Positions 26,284 through 34,720 of a DNA stretch of 64,000 nt are shown piece after piece; positions within the stretch are counted from its first letter, which is position 1, and each line of letters begins with the position of its first letter. The position numbers were made by a program, and so were the translations under genes. The stretch comes from an uncultured SAR86 cluster bacterium (lineage in GTDB: Bacteria; Pseudomonadota; Gammaproteobacteria; Magnimaribacterales; D2472). The stretch covers positions 129,718 to 193,717 of the forward strand of contig CACJSU010000001.1 of the NCBI GenBank assembly GCA_902596165.1. The letters run 5' to 3'. The notes beneath the pieces are model-generated. The model made no database searches and was not told the origin of the DNA. It saw only the letters and a program-made list of their open reading frames with translations.

Positions 26284-26890
26284 GAGCTTCACCATAATAT
26301 AAAAAAGAAGCTATTTTTGGGCCTTTTATATATTTCTTTTTTAAATCTTTAAATTTAAAGCCTCCAGCAAGAATGAGCTCTTCAATATTTCTATTCAGAT
26401 TACAGCCACCGGCAATTTTTTTCCAAATAGGTGTAATTCTATGTTGCCATTTTTGAACATTAGGTTCAGACGATAGACCGTGCTCCATAAAAAATAATGA
26501 ACCTCCAGGTTTAAGCAATCGGTGAGTTTCTGCGAGAGCTTGCATGGGATCAGGAATAGTACAAAGACTAAAGCCAATAACCGCACTATCAAATGTAGAA
26601 GATTCCAAATTAATTGACTCAGCAGTTGTCTCAATGAAAGAAATTTTCGAGTCAAAATTTGAAGCCCTAGATTTTGCAATTGCCACCGAGCTAACAGCCG
26701 GATCAACTCCAACAACCTCAGTTACATTCTCAAAATTATAAAAGTCAAAATTTAAACCTGATCCAATACCAATTTCTAGAACTCTTCCGTGGGCTCTAGG
26801 AATAATCTGGGCTCTCTTTTTTTGAAAGCCCTCCATGCCACAACAACAATCTAATAATTTTGGTAAGAAATATTTCTCATACAAAGTCAT
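26273..26890 (-). CDS. Class I SAM-dependent methyltransferase
   Basis: 205 residues of the UbiE/Coq5-like small methyltransferase group. SAM-binding motif I is VLEIGIGSGLNF, followed by VVGVDPA, then SFIETTAE and a Methyltransf_11-type core (FDSAVIGFSLCTIPDP, HRLLKPGGSLFFMEHG). The EHG ending and the CNLNR segment resemble proteins annotated as phosphatidylethanolamine N-methyltransferase or thiol methyltransferase relatives. The substrate is uncertain. The gene starts 2 bp after the SDR gene on the same strand. Confidence 0.8.
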   Translation of the reverse strand: MTLYEKYFLPKLLDCCCGMEGFQKKRAQIIPRAHGRVLEIGIGSGLNFDFYNFENVTEVVGVDPAVSSVAIAKSRASNFDSKISFIETTAESINLESSTFDSAVIGFSLCTIPDPMQALAETHRLLKPGGSLFFMEHGLSSEPNVQKWQHRITPIWKKIAGGCNLNRNIEELILAGGFKFKDLKKKYIKGPKIASFLYYGEAPKT

Positions 26891-26892
26891 AA

Positions 26893-27690
26893 TTAACTCA
26901 AATCATGGCCTGCTGTTCCGACCAAACCACCATCAGAAGGAATAGTGGCACCAACTGTGTATGCACCAGCTCTTGAGCAAAGAAATATTGCTAATCCAGC
27001 TATGTCCTCAGGAGAGCCAATTCTTTTTCGTGGATTCCTTGATTCTATAAATGAATAGTCATGATTGACAGCAGCTCCTAACATCATAGATTCATATGGG
27101 CCTGGTGCTATTGCATTAACTAAAATATTGTCACCAACAAGTCTTTTAGCCAAAATCCTTGTTAAGTGATGAACTGCAGCCTTAGAGGTACCATAAGCAT
27201 AAGCTTCTATTACAGGAACATTCATTCCATCTACAGAACCAATGTTGATCACTCTAGATGGATCTTCTAATGATGAATTTACACTAAGCAATGGGGTAAG
27301 TTTTTGAGTTAGATAAAAGATACTTTTTACATTCAAGTCCATTACCTTGTCCCATCCTTTTTCCGAATACTCAGCATAAGGCTCTCCCCATGAAGCGCCA
27401 GCATTATTTATGAGAAAATCAATATGCTCTTCTTTAGATTGAATAAATTCAACAAAGTCACTCATTCCATCCATAGTGCTCAAGTCACAGGGCACAGGAA
27501 TGCACTCGCCCGAAAACTTATCTGATAATTCTTTAGCTTTTTCAAGTAGAGCAGCTTCTTTTCTGGCTGTAATATATACCTTGACGCCATTAGCCAAAAA
27601 GCCTGCAGCTATCATCTCGCCTATTCCTCTTGAGCCACCGGTGACTATTGCTACCTTTCCTGAAACATTAAACAGTTCTGCGATTTTCAT
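26893..27690 (-). CDS. Short-chain dehydrogenase/reductase
   Basis: 265 residues from the ATG at 27690; a second ATG at 27696 lies directly against the AAGG Shine-Dalgarno, so the inner one has better spacing. A classical SDR: TGGSRGIG cofactor loop, NNAGASW, catalytic serine in IGSVDGMN, YAYGTSK tetrad (Tyr and Lys), and IAPGPYESMM. It likely reduces or oxidises a hydroxy- or keto-acyl substrate with NAD(P). Co-transcribed with the methyltransferase gene. It diverges from the Ca/Na exchanger gene over about 80 bp. Confidence 0.88.
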   Translation of the reverse strand: MKIAELFNVSGKVAIVTGGSRGIGEMIAAGFLANGVKVYITARKEAALLEKAKELSDKFSGECIPVPCDLSTMDGMSDFVEFIQSKEEHIDFLINNAGASWGEPYAEYSEKGWDKVMDLNVKSIFYLTQKLTPLLSVNSSLEDPSRVINIGSVDGMNVPVIEAYAYGTSKAAVHHLTRILAKRLVGDNILVNAIAPGPYESMMLGAAVNHDYSFIESRNPRKRIGSPEDIAGLAIFLCSRAGAYTVGATIPSDGGLVGTAGHDLS

Positions 27691-27761
27691 ACTCATCCTT
27701 ACTTAATTTAATAAATGCTTATGTTCTCTTGAAATCATTATGAATTCAATAGCATTGCCTT

Positions 27762-27767
27762 TAGAAT
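27762..27767 (+). promoter_or_regulatory. -10-like hexamer TAGAAT, 6 nt before the exchanger start
   Basis: TAGAAT-ACTCTC-ATG here is almost the same string as TATAAT-GCTCTC-ATG before the TetR-type gene. It suggests a leaderless start. No Shine-Dalgarno is seen. Confidence 0.4.
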
Positions 27768-27773
27768 ACTCTC

Positions 27774-28715
27774 ATGGAATTAACTATAAATCTTATTCTG
27801 CTACTAGCAGGAATAACAATTCTTGTTTGGGGAGCAAATAAATTTGTTGACCATGCATCTATCATAGCCAAACATTTAGGTGTTGGAGATCTGGTAATTG
27901 GGCTTACGCTCATTGCAGCTGGGACCTCTGCTCCGGAGGTATTTGTTGGAATATCTGCAGTATTAAATGGGAATGAAGATATTGCTCTTGGAACAGCTAT
28001 TGGTTCGAATATTTCAAATATTGCTCTAATTTTTGGCGTCTCTTGTCTTTACTTTAATGCGGCCTCTAAAACTCATTTATGGAATTTAATGCCATTTGCT
28101 TTAACGGTTTTCTTGCTTGGATTAACTTTGGCAGATGGAACCATCTCTTTTAGCGAGAGCATGGGTTTTGTTGGTTTGTTTATGTTATTTATGTACATCC
28201 TCATGAAAACGGATGGTGTTCCAGATGATGAAAGCTCGGAAGCCTCTCAATTTACACAAAGCTTATTTTTGTCAATGATTGGTCTGGTTAGTTTAATAGC
28301 AGGGGCCAATATCTCCATTATCTATGCTGAAAGCACAGCTTTATTGTTGGGTATATCTGAGCTAATTATTGGTCTAACAATCATTGCTTTAGGAACAAGC
28401 TTACCTGAGTTAGCAGCTACAGTTGCAGCCCTTAAAAAAGGCAAACATCAAATGGTTGTTGGTAACATAATTGGGTCCAATGTTCTGAATTTAGTATTTG
28501 TTATCCCAATTATTGGATTTTTTGGGTCTGTTCAACTCAGCTCAATTGTCATGGAAAGAGATTTCAGCATCCTTGCAATTTTAAGCTTAGCTTTTATTTT
28601 ATTGGCCATTTCATTGACCAAATTAAAATTTAAAAGAAGTTTGTATATAGGCGCTGGGGTAATCTTAGTCAGTAGCTACCTTCTCTACATCGCTGCTCTT
28701 TCTAGGATTGTATAG
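27774..28715 (+). CDS. Calcium/sodium antiporter, YrbG-type
   Basis: 313 residues, about ten membrane helices in two inverted halves. Each half carries the alpha-repeat: AAGTSAPEVFVGISA with GTAIGSNISNIALI, and ALGTSLPELAATVAAL with GNIIGSNVLNLVFVI. The conserved GTSxPE and GSNxxN residues bind the cations. It expels Ca2+ in exchange for Na+ at the inner membrane. The last 51 bp overlap the convergent DUF4345-like gene. Confidence 0.92.
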   Translation: MELTINLILLLAGITILVWGANKFVDHASIIAKHLGVGDLVIGLTLIAAGTSAPEVFVGISAVLNGNEDIALGTAIGSNISNIALIFGVSCLYFNAASKTHLWNLMPFALTVFLLGLTLADGTISFSESMGFVGLFMLFMYILMKTDGVPDDESSEASQFTQSLFLSMIGLVSLIAGANISIIYAESTALLLGISELIIGLTIIALGTSLPELAATVAALKKGKHQMVVGNIIGSNVLNLVFVIPIIGFFGSVQLSSIVMERDFSILAILSLAFILLAISLTKLKFKRSLYIGAGVILVSSYLLYIAALSRIV

Positions 28716-29126
28716 ATATTTCATATACAAGAAAAAAAATAGTGAGAGTACAAAAGTAACCACTTCAAAAATAAAGAAGGTGTTATAAAAAGTAGGCGTT
28801 GATGGAATTAATGCAAAAAGATATCTGCCAAGAGCAATGCTAAAAGTTAAAAATGCAAGCAGTGATAATACATATGTTGCTATGCCTCTGCTGAAAAGGC
28901 CCAGCAGACATAACAGGCCAATAATCATATTGATGCCGCCATACAAACCTGCCACCTCTGAATAACCTATCTCCCCTGAAACCTTTAAGCCCACAGCATC
29001 CATAAAAGAAGGAATTTCATAACTAAGCTCAAGCGCATCTTTCACAGGATCAATGATCGCCCATGCGCCTATGCCAAAATATAAAACTGCATATGCCATC
29101 AGAAAAAGTCTAATAATCCAAATCAT
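28665..29126 (-). CDS. Small four-helix membrane protein, DUF4345-like
   Basis: 153 residues with four likely membrane helices. The pattern of a first helix with YFGIGAWAIIDP, then EVAGLYGGINMIIGLL, GRYLFAL and a final helix resembles DUF4345 proteins, which have no known function. AGGAAA precedes the ATG. It follows a second small membrane-protein gene by 8 bp on the same strand. It overlaps the exchanger gene by 51 bp in the convergent direction, an unusually long overlap for this window. Confidence 0.65.
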   Translation of the reverse strand: MIWIIRLFLMAYAVLYFGIGAWAIIDPVKDALELSYEIPSFMDAVGLKVSGEIGYSEVAGLYGGINMIIGLLCLLGLFSRGIATYVLSLLAFLTFSIALGRYLFALIPSTPTFYNTFFIFEVVTFVLSLFFFLYMKYLYNPRKSSDVEKVATD

Positions 29127-29134
29127 TATATTTC

Positions 29135-29530
29135 CTAAAAAATTTCGTTTTTTCTTTTGTTATGCCCAATTCTAGCGACTAGGCAAATAAATAAAGTAAT
29201 CAAAAACATTATAATTGTATCCTTAGTAAAAGGTAGGAATACTAAAAATCCAATGACGTGAGTAATAACCAAGGAAATAGTTGAAACATATATTGGCCAC
29301 ATAACTGATGTTGGGTTTTTGCCAGAAAAAAATCTAAAGATAAAATAAATTAATGTAATAAAGAAGCCTGGAAGAAGTACCCGAGCTCGATATTCATTTA
29401 TCTGATCTAAATCAAATTCTGTGACAATAAATGGAATAGGCAATTGGTCATAAAAAAACATAGCAACTATTGCTCTGGCTGCTAAATATATTGCAACTAT
29501 AACTAAAAGAACATTGATTGATTTACCCAT
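29135..29530 (-). CDS. Small membrane protein of unknown function
   Basis: About 131 residues from the ATG at 29530; a GTG at 29548 in the same frame is the alternative. Four likely membrane helices. It ends in a basic tail HNKRKNEIF that resembles the tail HRKRKNEIPYF of the small membrane protein at 34.1-34.5 kb. I do not recognise the family. It forms a pair with the downstream DUF4345-like gene. Confidence 0.6.
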   Translation of the reverse strand: MGKSINVLLVIVAIYLAARAIVAMFFYDQLPIPFIVTEFDLDQINEYRARVLLPGFFITLIYFIFRFFSGKNPTSVMWPIYVSTISLVITHVIGFLVFLPFTKDTIIMFLITLFICLVARIGHNKRKNEIF

Positions 29531-29590
29531 CAAATGAATAGGATACACTTAAAATATTCAAAATTTAAATATTTTTAAGGAATGAAAAGC

Positions 29591-30031
29591 ATGAATTTAA
29601 TTTTAGACTCAAAGGAATGTCCAAACCTTCCTCACCCTGAGCCATACTCGGGTGCAGTGGTTACAGAACATGATTTAAAGAAATTTATTGAAATTACAAT
29701 CCATGAAGATAAACAACCTATTGTTATTTTTGGAGCTAATTGGTGTCCAGATGCTAAATTACTAGAAGGAGTGATGCAACTCCCTACTGTAAAAACTTTC
29801 CTTGAGACTCGCTCAAAAATTCTTCATATAGATGTTGGTAGCTATGAAATTAATACTGAGCTATTTGATCTTTATGATAAGGGTATTCAAGATGGCGTTC
29901 CAAGAATATTTATCATGGATAAAGCGGGCAGAAATATCAATTTACAAGTAAATGATGCCATGCGAAAGGCAAGAGAACTCTCAAGTCAAGATATATTTAA
30001 TTACTTTCAAGAATTTATTATTGAAAACTAA
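29591..30031 (+). CDS. Thioredoxin-fold protein with a single active-site cysteine
   Basis: About 146 residues. The ATG at 29591 has AAGGA nine bases upstream; an earlier ATG at 29582 directly abuts that motif. The fold is thioredoxin-like (VIFGANWCPDAKLLEG, then HIDVGSYEIN, then cis-proline segment GVPRIFIMD). The active site is CPDA, so the resolving cysteine of CxxC is missing. It has no signal peptide and is probably cytoplasmic. A disulfide reductase role is unlikely; a monothiol or structural role is possible. It ends 1 bp from the convergent AMP nucleosidase gene. Confidence 0.7.
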   Translation: MNLILDSKECPNLPHPEPYSGAVVTEHDLKKFIEITIHEDKQPIVIFGANWCPDAKLLEGVMQLPTVKTFLETRSKILHIDVGSYEINTELFDLYDKGIQDGVPRIFIMDKAGRNINLQVNDAMRKARELSSQDIFNYFQEFIIEN

Positions 30032-30805
30032 TTAATAGCGAAAATGTTTAATCTTATCCCTGCTATTTTTTAGATCTGTCATCGCATGAATTCCAATCTC
30101 TAGATGTTGCTTAGCCCATTTTGATGTAACAGCTTTGTCAGATTTTTCTGTTTTTACACCGTCAGGGGTTACGGGAACATCCGACACTAAAAGTAAGGCC
30201 CCTCGAGGGATTTCATTGTAGTGACCAACAATAAAAATAGTGGCAACTTCCATATCAATACCAATGGCAGTTGTCTTTTTGAGTTTTTTTAGGAAAGCTT
30301 TGTCATGCTCCCATACTCTTCTATTGGTTGTATAAATGACCCCTGTTCGATAGTCTGTTCCGGCATCTAATATTTTATCAGAGACAAATTTATGCAGTTT
30401 AAATGAAGGCAAGGCGGGCACTTCAGGAGGAAAATAATCATTAGATGTTCCATCTCCTCTAATGGCGGCTATTGGCAAAATAAGGTTTCCAATTTCAGAC
30501 GAATCTTTTAATCCTCCACATTTCCCAAGAAACAATACCCCTTTTGGTTTTCTTGAAACTAATAGATCCATAATCGTTGCTGCATTAGGTGAACCTATGC
30601 CAAAATTAATGATGCTTAGACCTGCATCATTTGTGCTTGAAGACATAGGCCTATTTTCACCCTGAATATTACATTGGAACCTATCAGCAAACTGCTCAAC
30701 ATAGTCTTGAAAATTAGTAAGAAGAATGTAATCCCCAAAGTCATCTACAGGCATACCTGTGTATCTTGGAAGCCAGTCTTTGGCTATATCATATTTATTA
30801 TCCAT
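30032..30805 (-). CDS. AMP nucleosidase, short form
   Basis: 257 residues of the PNP/UDP phosphorylase fold, matching the short AMN-like group, not the 484-residue E. coli Amn: it starts directly with the catalytic domain (ILLTNFQDYVEQFA, INFGIGSPNAAT, LFLGKCGGL) and has the substrate segment IGIDMEVATIFIVGHY. Expected reaction: AMP to adenine plus ribose 5-phosphate, in purine salvage. The N-terminal regulatory domain of Amn is absent. TATAAT ends 5 nt before the ATG, again without a Shine-Dalgarno. Confidence 0.82.
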   Translation of the reverse strand: MDNKYDIAKDWLPRYTGMPVDDFGDYILLTNFQDYVEQFADRFQCNIQGENRPMSSSTNDAGLSIINFGIGSPNAATIMDLLVSRKPKGVLFLGKCGGLKDSSEIGNLILPIAAIRGDGTSNDYFPPEVPALPSFKLHKFVSDKILDAGTDYRTGVIYTTNRRVWEHDKAFLKKLKKTTAIGIDMEVATIFIVGHYNEIPRGALLLVSDVPVTPDGVKTEKSDKAVTSKWAKQHLEIGIHAMTDLKNSRDKIKHFRY

Positions 30806-30810
30806 GAACC

Positions 30811-30816
30811 ATTATA
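30811..30816 (-). promoter_or_regulatory. -10 hexamer TATAAT, 5 nt before the AMP nucleosidase start
   Basis: The minus strand reads TATAAT-GGTTC-ATG. It fits leaderless initiation. The -35 is not evident. Confidence 0.45.
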
Positions 30817-30860
30817 GACCATCTGGGAAAACCGGCTAAATTAAAAGGTTTTAGAAAATT

Positions 30861-32555
30861 TTAAGCGGATTTAAGTATGTTCCAATCCTCAATAATCATA
30901 TCAGATGCTTTTTCTCCAATCATAATAGTTGGAGCATTAGTGTTACCACCTACCAAAGTAGGCATAATAGAGGCATCTACAACCCTTAGCCCTTTCATAG
31001 TATGGACTTTCAACCTGCTATCAACTACTGACATGGGATCATTTCCCATCTTACAGGTTCCCACAGGGTGATAAACTGTATCTGCTCCCTCGCGCATAGC
31101 TTGCTCTATGTCTGCATCATCATTAATATCTATTGGTCTTTGTGTATGTTCGGATATGTACTTACTAAATGGCTCAGCACCAAGAACTTTCATCATAATC
31201 TTATATCCATCAATCATGTCTTTCATATCATCAGGATGACTAAGGAATTTTGGGTCAATTAAGGGATCAGCAAATGGATCTGCAGATGCTAAAGTTACCT
31301 CACCTCTAGATTTCGGTCTTAACAAGCAAGAATGACAACTCATACCTGTTCCCCAAAGCAGTGTTCTGCCGTGATCAACTATCATTGCTGGAGCATAGTG
31401 AAATTGAATATTCGGAATATCTAATTCGTCTTTGGTTTTTACAAAAGCACCAGCCTCTGCCACGGTGGAGGTAAACAGGCCAGTTTTAGTGAAAAGATAT
31501 TTTAAAATCTCATACGGATATTTAAGAAAAATATTTTTTAAGCTAAATCCAATCAATTTCATGGAGTTGTACTTATGGACCGTAATGTAGTCAATATGAT
31601 CTTGAAGATTTTTTCCTACGCCAGGAAGGTCAACATGATGATCAATGCCATGTTTACTAATCTCATTAGCTGGCCCCACTCCTGATCGTAATAGTATTTG
31701 CGGAGACCCAAATGCCCCAGAAGACAGAATGACTTCTTTTGAAGCATTGATTGTGAAAGAATTGTTATCGCTATCAATACATTCAACGCCTTTTGCTTGA
31801 TTGTCATCGATTAAAATTTTATTGACTTGGGTGTCAGTCATGACTGTAAGATTGTCTCTATCGAGTACTGGTACCAGATACGCTTTAGCTGCACTGCATC
31901 TCTTGCCGTTAATTTGGGTTGTTTGATAATAACCAAAGCCTTCTTGCTCTTCTCCATTGAAATCTTCATTGTAGTTATATAACTTTGATCCAGCCTCAAC
32001 AAAAGACTTGCATGACTCCGGTTGATGACGAATATCACAAACATTTAATGGTCCATTTTGGCCATGATATTCATTATTATGAACTTCATTGTGCTCAGCT
32101 TTTTTAAAATAAGGTAGCACTTCATCATACGACCAACCATCATTTCCAAGCTCTGACCAATGATCATAATCCCATCGATGACCTCGAACATATAACATTG
32201 CATTAATAGAGCTCGAACCACCTAATGTTTTCCCTCTGGGTTGAAATCCTTTTCTATGTTCTTGACTCTCACTTGCCATTTTATGAGTACCGCCAGCAGA
32301 ATCTACAACCACTGACTCTGGCTCGGTGATTGTTACTTTTTCAAATTCCTTTTGTGGAACAGTATCATAAGACCAACTGTATTTACTTTGGGTCATCCCA
32401 AAAGCAAAGCCAATAGGTACATGCAATCTTGGATCGCTATCCTTTGAACCAGCTTCTATCAAACAAACTGATGTATTTGGATCTTTACTTAACCTATTAG
32501 CTAAAACACATCCAGCAGAACCAGCACCTAAAATAACAAAATCAAAATTTTTCAT
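30861..32555 (-). CDS. GMC-family FAD oxidoreductase, choline dehydrogenase-like
   Basis: 564 residues. It has the FAD dinucleotide motif GAGSAGCVLANRL, the GMC signature GKTLGGSSSINAMLYVRG, and the C-terminal active-site pair: histidine in YHPVGTCKMG and asparagine in GGNTNAPTIM. It oxidises an alcohol to an aldehyde. BetA-like sequence does not prove choline as substrate; marine relatives act on many alcohols. A short insertion (about residues 70-95) precedes the GKTLGGSS signature. No signal peptide. TATCAT ends 6 nt before the ATG. Confidence 0.9.
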   Translation of the reverse strand: MKNFDFVILGAGSAGCVLANRLSKDPNTSVCLIEAGSKDSDPRLHVPIGFAFGMTQSKYSWSYDTVPQKEFEKVTITEPESVVVDSAGGTHKMASESQEHRKGFQPRGKTLGGSSSINAMLYVRGHRWDYDHWSELGNDGWSYDEVLPYFKKAEHNEVHNNEYHGQNGPLNVCDIRHQPESCKSFVEAGSKLYNYNEDFNGEEQEGFGYYQTTQINGKRCSAAKAYLVPVLDRDNLTVMTDTQVNKILIDDNQAKGVECIDSDNNSFTINASKEVILSSGAFGSPQILLRSGVGPANEISKHGIDHHVDLPGVGKNLQDHIDYITVHKYNSMKLIGFSLKNIFLKYPYEILKYLFTKTGLFTSTVAEAGAFVKTKDELDIPNIQFHYAPAMIVDHGRTLLWGTGMSCHSCLLRPKSRGEVTLASADPFADPLIDPKFLSHPDDMKDMIDGYKIMMKVLGAEPFSKYISEHTQRPIDINDDADIEQAMREGADTVYHPVGTCKMGNDPMSVVDSRLKVHTMKGLRVVDASIMPTLVGGNTNAPTIMIGEKASDMIIEDWNILKSA

Positions 32556-32618
32556 AATCTAATGATATTTGAATTAAAAAAAATTAGTAGCCTTATTTTG
32601 AATCAAAATATAAAGAAC

Positions 32619-33929
32619 TTATATTCCTGAAAAAGCAAATCCTGGAGCCAAAAATACCCCAAAGGAACCAGGCCATGGTGATGCTGGAAGCGGTTGATTT
32701 TGTGACATGATTACACCGACTAGACCTGTTTTAGGGCTTACAAAAAAGTTAGTGCCATAAAAACCACTCCAGAAAAAATCATTATCTCTGTCAAAAAGGA
32801 TAGTTTTTTTAGCATTTATCACAACGCCCACACCTAAACCAAAACCCAAGCCATCAACTTGACTTGATAGAACTCCTGACTGTATATGGGGATATGACAT
32901 TAAAGAAATTGATTCGGATGACAAAATTCTTTTTCCATCGTAAATGCCACCATTCCAAAGCATTAAAGCAAATTTAATATAATCTTCTGCATTTGAAACA
33001 AGGCCACTACTTCCTGGTGTCCAATCTAATGGATTGCTCCTTGGAGTTTCAATAAGTGTTAAATTGAAGGTACCATTTCGAGAATAAACTTCAGCTATTT
33101 TATTGTCTTTATTTTCTTGGCTTAAGAAATTAGTTTGAGTCATGTCTAAGGGCTTAAAGATTCTTTCTTCAAGAAATTGATCAAATGATTTTTGAGATGC
33201 TATTTCAATTATTCTGGCTAAAATATCTGTTGACCATCCATAGCGCCAAATCTCTCCAGGTTGCTCAAAAAAAGGTAGTTGTAATATTTTGTTAACCCTA
33301 TCTTCAAGACTACCTAGCCCCTTATAAATATCATTTTGTGCCCACAGTTTTGCAAGCTCCGATTGATCTTTGTTATCTACAGAGTCGTTATAGCCAGCTC
33401 CAGAACTAAAGGTAAGTAAATCTAAAATGGTTATTGATCTTTTTAGAGGTTCTGTAACAAATTCATTATCCAGCATCTGATTATCAGGAAGGGCTACTCT
33501 AATTTTATTTGCTAGGGGTAAGTATTGCTCTATAGGATCATCAAGTTTTAGTTTACCCTCCTCAATTAAAATTAGTGTTGCGACTGCAGTTATAGGCTTA
33601 GTCATAGAGGCAATCCTAAATCTTGTATTAGTTTGCATGGGAATACGATTATCAATATCAGCCATACCTTTAGCTGTTGCATGAATTATTCGCCCATTCT
33701 TTGCAAAAATAGCCACGTAGCCTGCATCTGCCTTTCGAAGAATGTTTATATCAAAATAAAAATCAAGAGCTGCACGAGAAAACCACGAAAGGTTCTCTTG
33801 CTCTTTAATTTCAGCATTAGCGGAAGGTAATATTGGTAAGCTAACTCCGGGATTTAAATATGAGATTATAAAAATAAAAGAGGATAAGCTGATAAAAATA
33901 AAAAATCCAAAAACAAACTTTTTCATCAT
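32619..33929 (-). CDS. Serine hydrolase of the beta-lactamase/penicillin-binding fold
   Basis: About 436 residues from the ATG at 33929 (or 33926). The longer open frame runs into tRNA-Leu and cannot be the real start. An N-terminal hydrophobic anchor or signal is followed by the class C-like domain: SMTK (nucleophile serine and lysine) and YGWS where YxN is usual, with a C-terminal stretch SGFYGTNFFVSPKTGLVGVIMSQN. Likely a periplasmic esterase or peptidase, not a true beta-lactamase. The start codon is only 10-13 nt after the tRNA CCA. TATAAT fills that gap, so it may be leaderless, or it may be processed from the tRNA transcript. Confidence 0.85.
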   Translation of the reverse strand: MMKKFVFGFFIFISLSSFIFIISYLNPGVSLPILPSANAEIKEQENLSWFSRAALDFYFDINILRKADAGYVAIFAKNGRIIHATAKGMADIDNRIPMQTNTRFRIASMTKPITAVATLILIEEGKLKLDDPIEQYLPLANKIRVALPDNQMLDNEFVTEPLKRSITILDLLTFSSGAGYNDSVDNKDQSELAKLWAQNDIYKGLGSLEDRVNKILQLPFFEQPGEIWRYGWSTDILARIIEIASQKSFDQFLEERIFKPLDMTQTNFLSQENKDNKIAEVYSRNGTFNLTLIETPRSNPLDWTPGSSGLVSNAEDYIKFALMLWNGGIYDGKRILSSESISLMSYPHIQSGVLSSQVDGLGFGLGVGVVINAKKTILFDRDNDFFWSGFYGTNFFVSPKTGLVGVIMSQNQPLPASPWPGSFGVFLAPGFAFSGI

Positions 33930-33932
33930 TTT

Positions 33933-33938
33933 ATTATA
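33933..33938 (-). promoter_or_regulatory. -10-like TATAAT between tRNA-Leu and the hydrolase gene
   Basis: The hexamer sits 3 nt before the first and 6 nt before the second of two consecutive ATG codons. A -35 would have to lie inside the tRNA gene. Confidence 0.35.
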
Positions 33939-33939
33939 T

Positions 33940-34024
33940 TGGTAGGGATGGAGGGAGTCGAACCCCCACACCTTTCGGCACTTGGTTCTAAGCCAAGCGT
34001 GTCTACCAGTTCCACCACATCCCC
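33940..34024 (-). tRNA. tRNA-Leu (anticodon TAG)
   Basis: 85 nt on the minus strand: acceptor GGGGATG/CATCCCT (first pair G-U), anticodon stem CTTGG/CCAAG with loop CTTAGAA, a long class II variable arm (TGCCGAAAGGTGT region), T-loop TTCGACT, and CCA encoded at 33940-33942. The anticodon TAG reads CUN leucine codons. Confidence 0.95.
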
Positions 34025-34037
34025 AGAAAGAAAAAGA

Positions 34038-34065
34038 ATTATATTACAGAATTGTTAAATGTTAA
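34038..34065 (-). promoter_or_regulatory. Promoter of tRNA-Leu
   Basis: TTAACA (-35) at 34065-34060, a 16-nt spacer and TATAAT (-10) at 34043-34038. Transcription would start about 7 nt before the mature 5' end. It is the best-formed promoter in the window. Confidence 0.65.
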
Positions 34066-34089
34066 GAAGTTTTCAATAAACAATAAAAA

Positions 34090-34476
34090 CTAAAAATAAG
34101 GGATTTCATTTTTTCTTTTTCGATGTGCCATTATTAGGACAATCACTAAAAATACTTCTCCACAAAATACAAATAAACCAAATGAATTCAACCCTTCGTA
34201 AAAGAAACTCACAAGTCTTCCAAATGCAATAAGGCTCATTATATATGCAATGGTTTGCGCAATAGAAATTGTATTAAAAGAAAAAGCATAACGAACCAAG
34301 AGATAAGCATAGGCAATAAATGAACCTGCAAACAAAGACCTAAATTCAGAGGCAGTTTCCGCATTAGTTGCAACAACAGGAATAAAACCTAAATCACTTA
34401 AGTCAGGCTTAAACATTACATAACAACCGATTGCAAACAAGCAAGCTGCCGAAAAAAGAATGCATGCTTTTAACAC
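34090..34476 (-). CDS. Small membrane protein, DUF4345-like
   Basis: 128 residues with four likely membrane helices, GTG start with GGGAG eight bases upstream. The pattern ETASEFRSLFAGSFIAYAYLL, then AFGRLVSFFYEG and a final helix, fits DUF4345. The tail HRKRKNEIPYF resembles that of the protein at 29.1-29.5 kb. Function unknown. It directly follows the stop of the next upstream small gene, so the two form a two-gene unit. Confidence 0.65.
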   Translation of the reverse strand: MLKACILFSAACLFAIGCYVMFKPDLSDLGFIPVVATNAETASEFRSLFAGSFIAYAYLLVRYAFSFNTISIAQTIAYIMSLIAFGRLVSFFYEGLNSFGLFVFCGEVFLVIVLIMAHRKRKNEIPYF

Positions 34477-34689
34477 TTATAAAACTCCCAAGACAAATAA
34501 TGCCAAGAAAAAAGCCACTACACCCATTGCTAACCAAAAATACAACTCTTTAGTATTACCAAAACGATATGCATTAATTGCAAGACCCCAACAATATAGT
34601 GGAGCTAATGTGATAATTATTGAACTTATCAATATAGCTATAGGAATAAAAGCTAAAACTAAAAATAATTGAAGCGCTAATTTATTCAT
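34477..34689 (-). CDS. Two-helix small membrane protein
   Basis: 70 residues, two hydrophobic helices separated by the loop AYRFGNTKELYF. It ends one base before the start of the DUF4345-like gene, which supports that it is real. I do not recognise it. Confidence 0.55.
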   Translation of the reverse strand: MNKLALQLFLVLAFIPIAILISSIIITLAPLYCWGLAINAYRFGNTKELYFWLAMGVVAFFLALFVLGVL

Positions 34690-34720
34690 AACCTAATGGA
34701 ACATAAATCTTTAGCCTATG

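Noticed and set aside
30861-32555. Assignment of the GMC enzyme as BetA choline dehydrogenase
   Set aside because: No betB, betI or choline transporter gene is near, and GMC sequence does not define the alcohol.
32619-33929. True class C beta-lactamase for drug resistance
   Set aside because: SxxK is present but the YxN and KTG positions are not canonical; a general serine hydrolase is the safer call.
33930-33971. Longer N-terminus for the serine hydrolase
   Set aside because: It would run into the tRNA-Leu gene; two in-frame ATG codons at 33929 and 33926 give a normal signal-like N-terminus.
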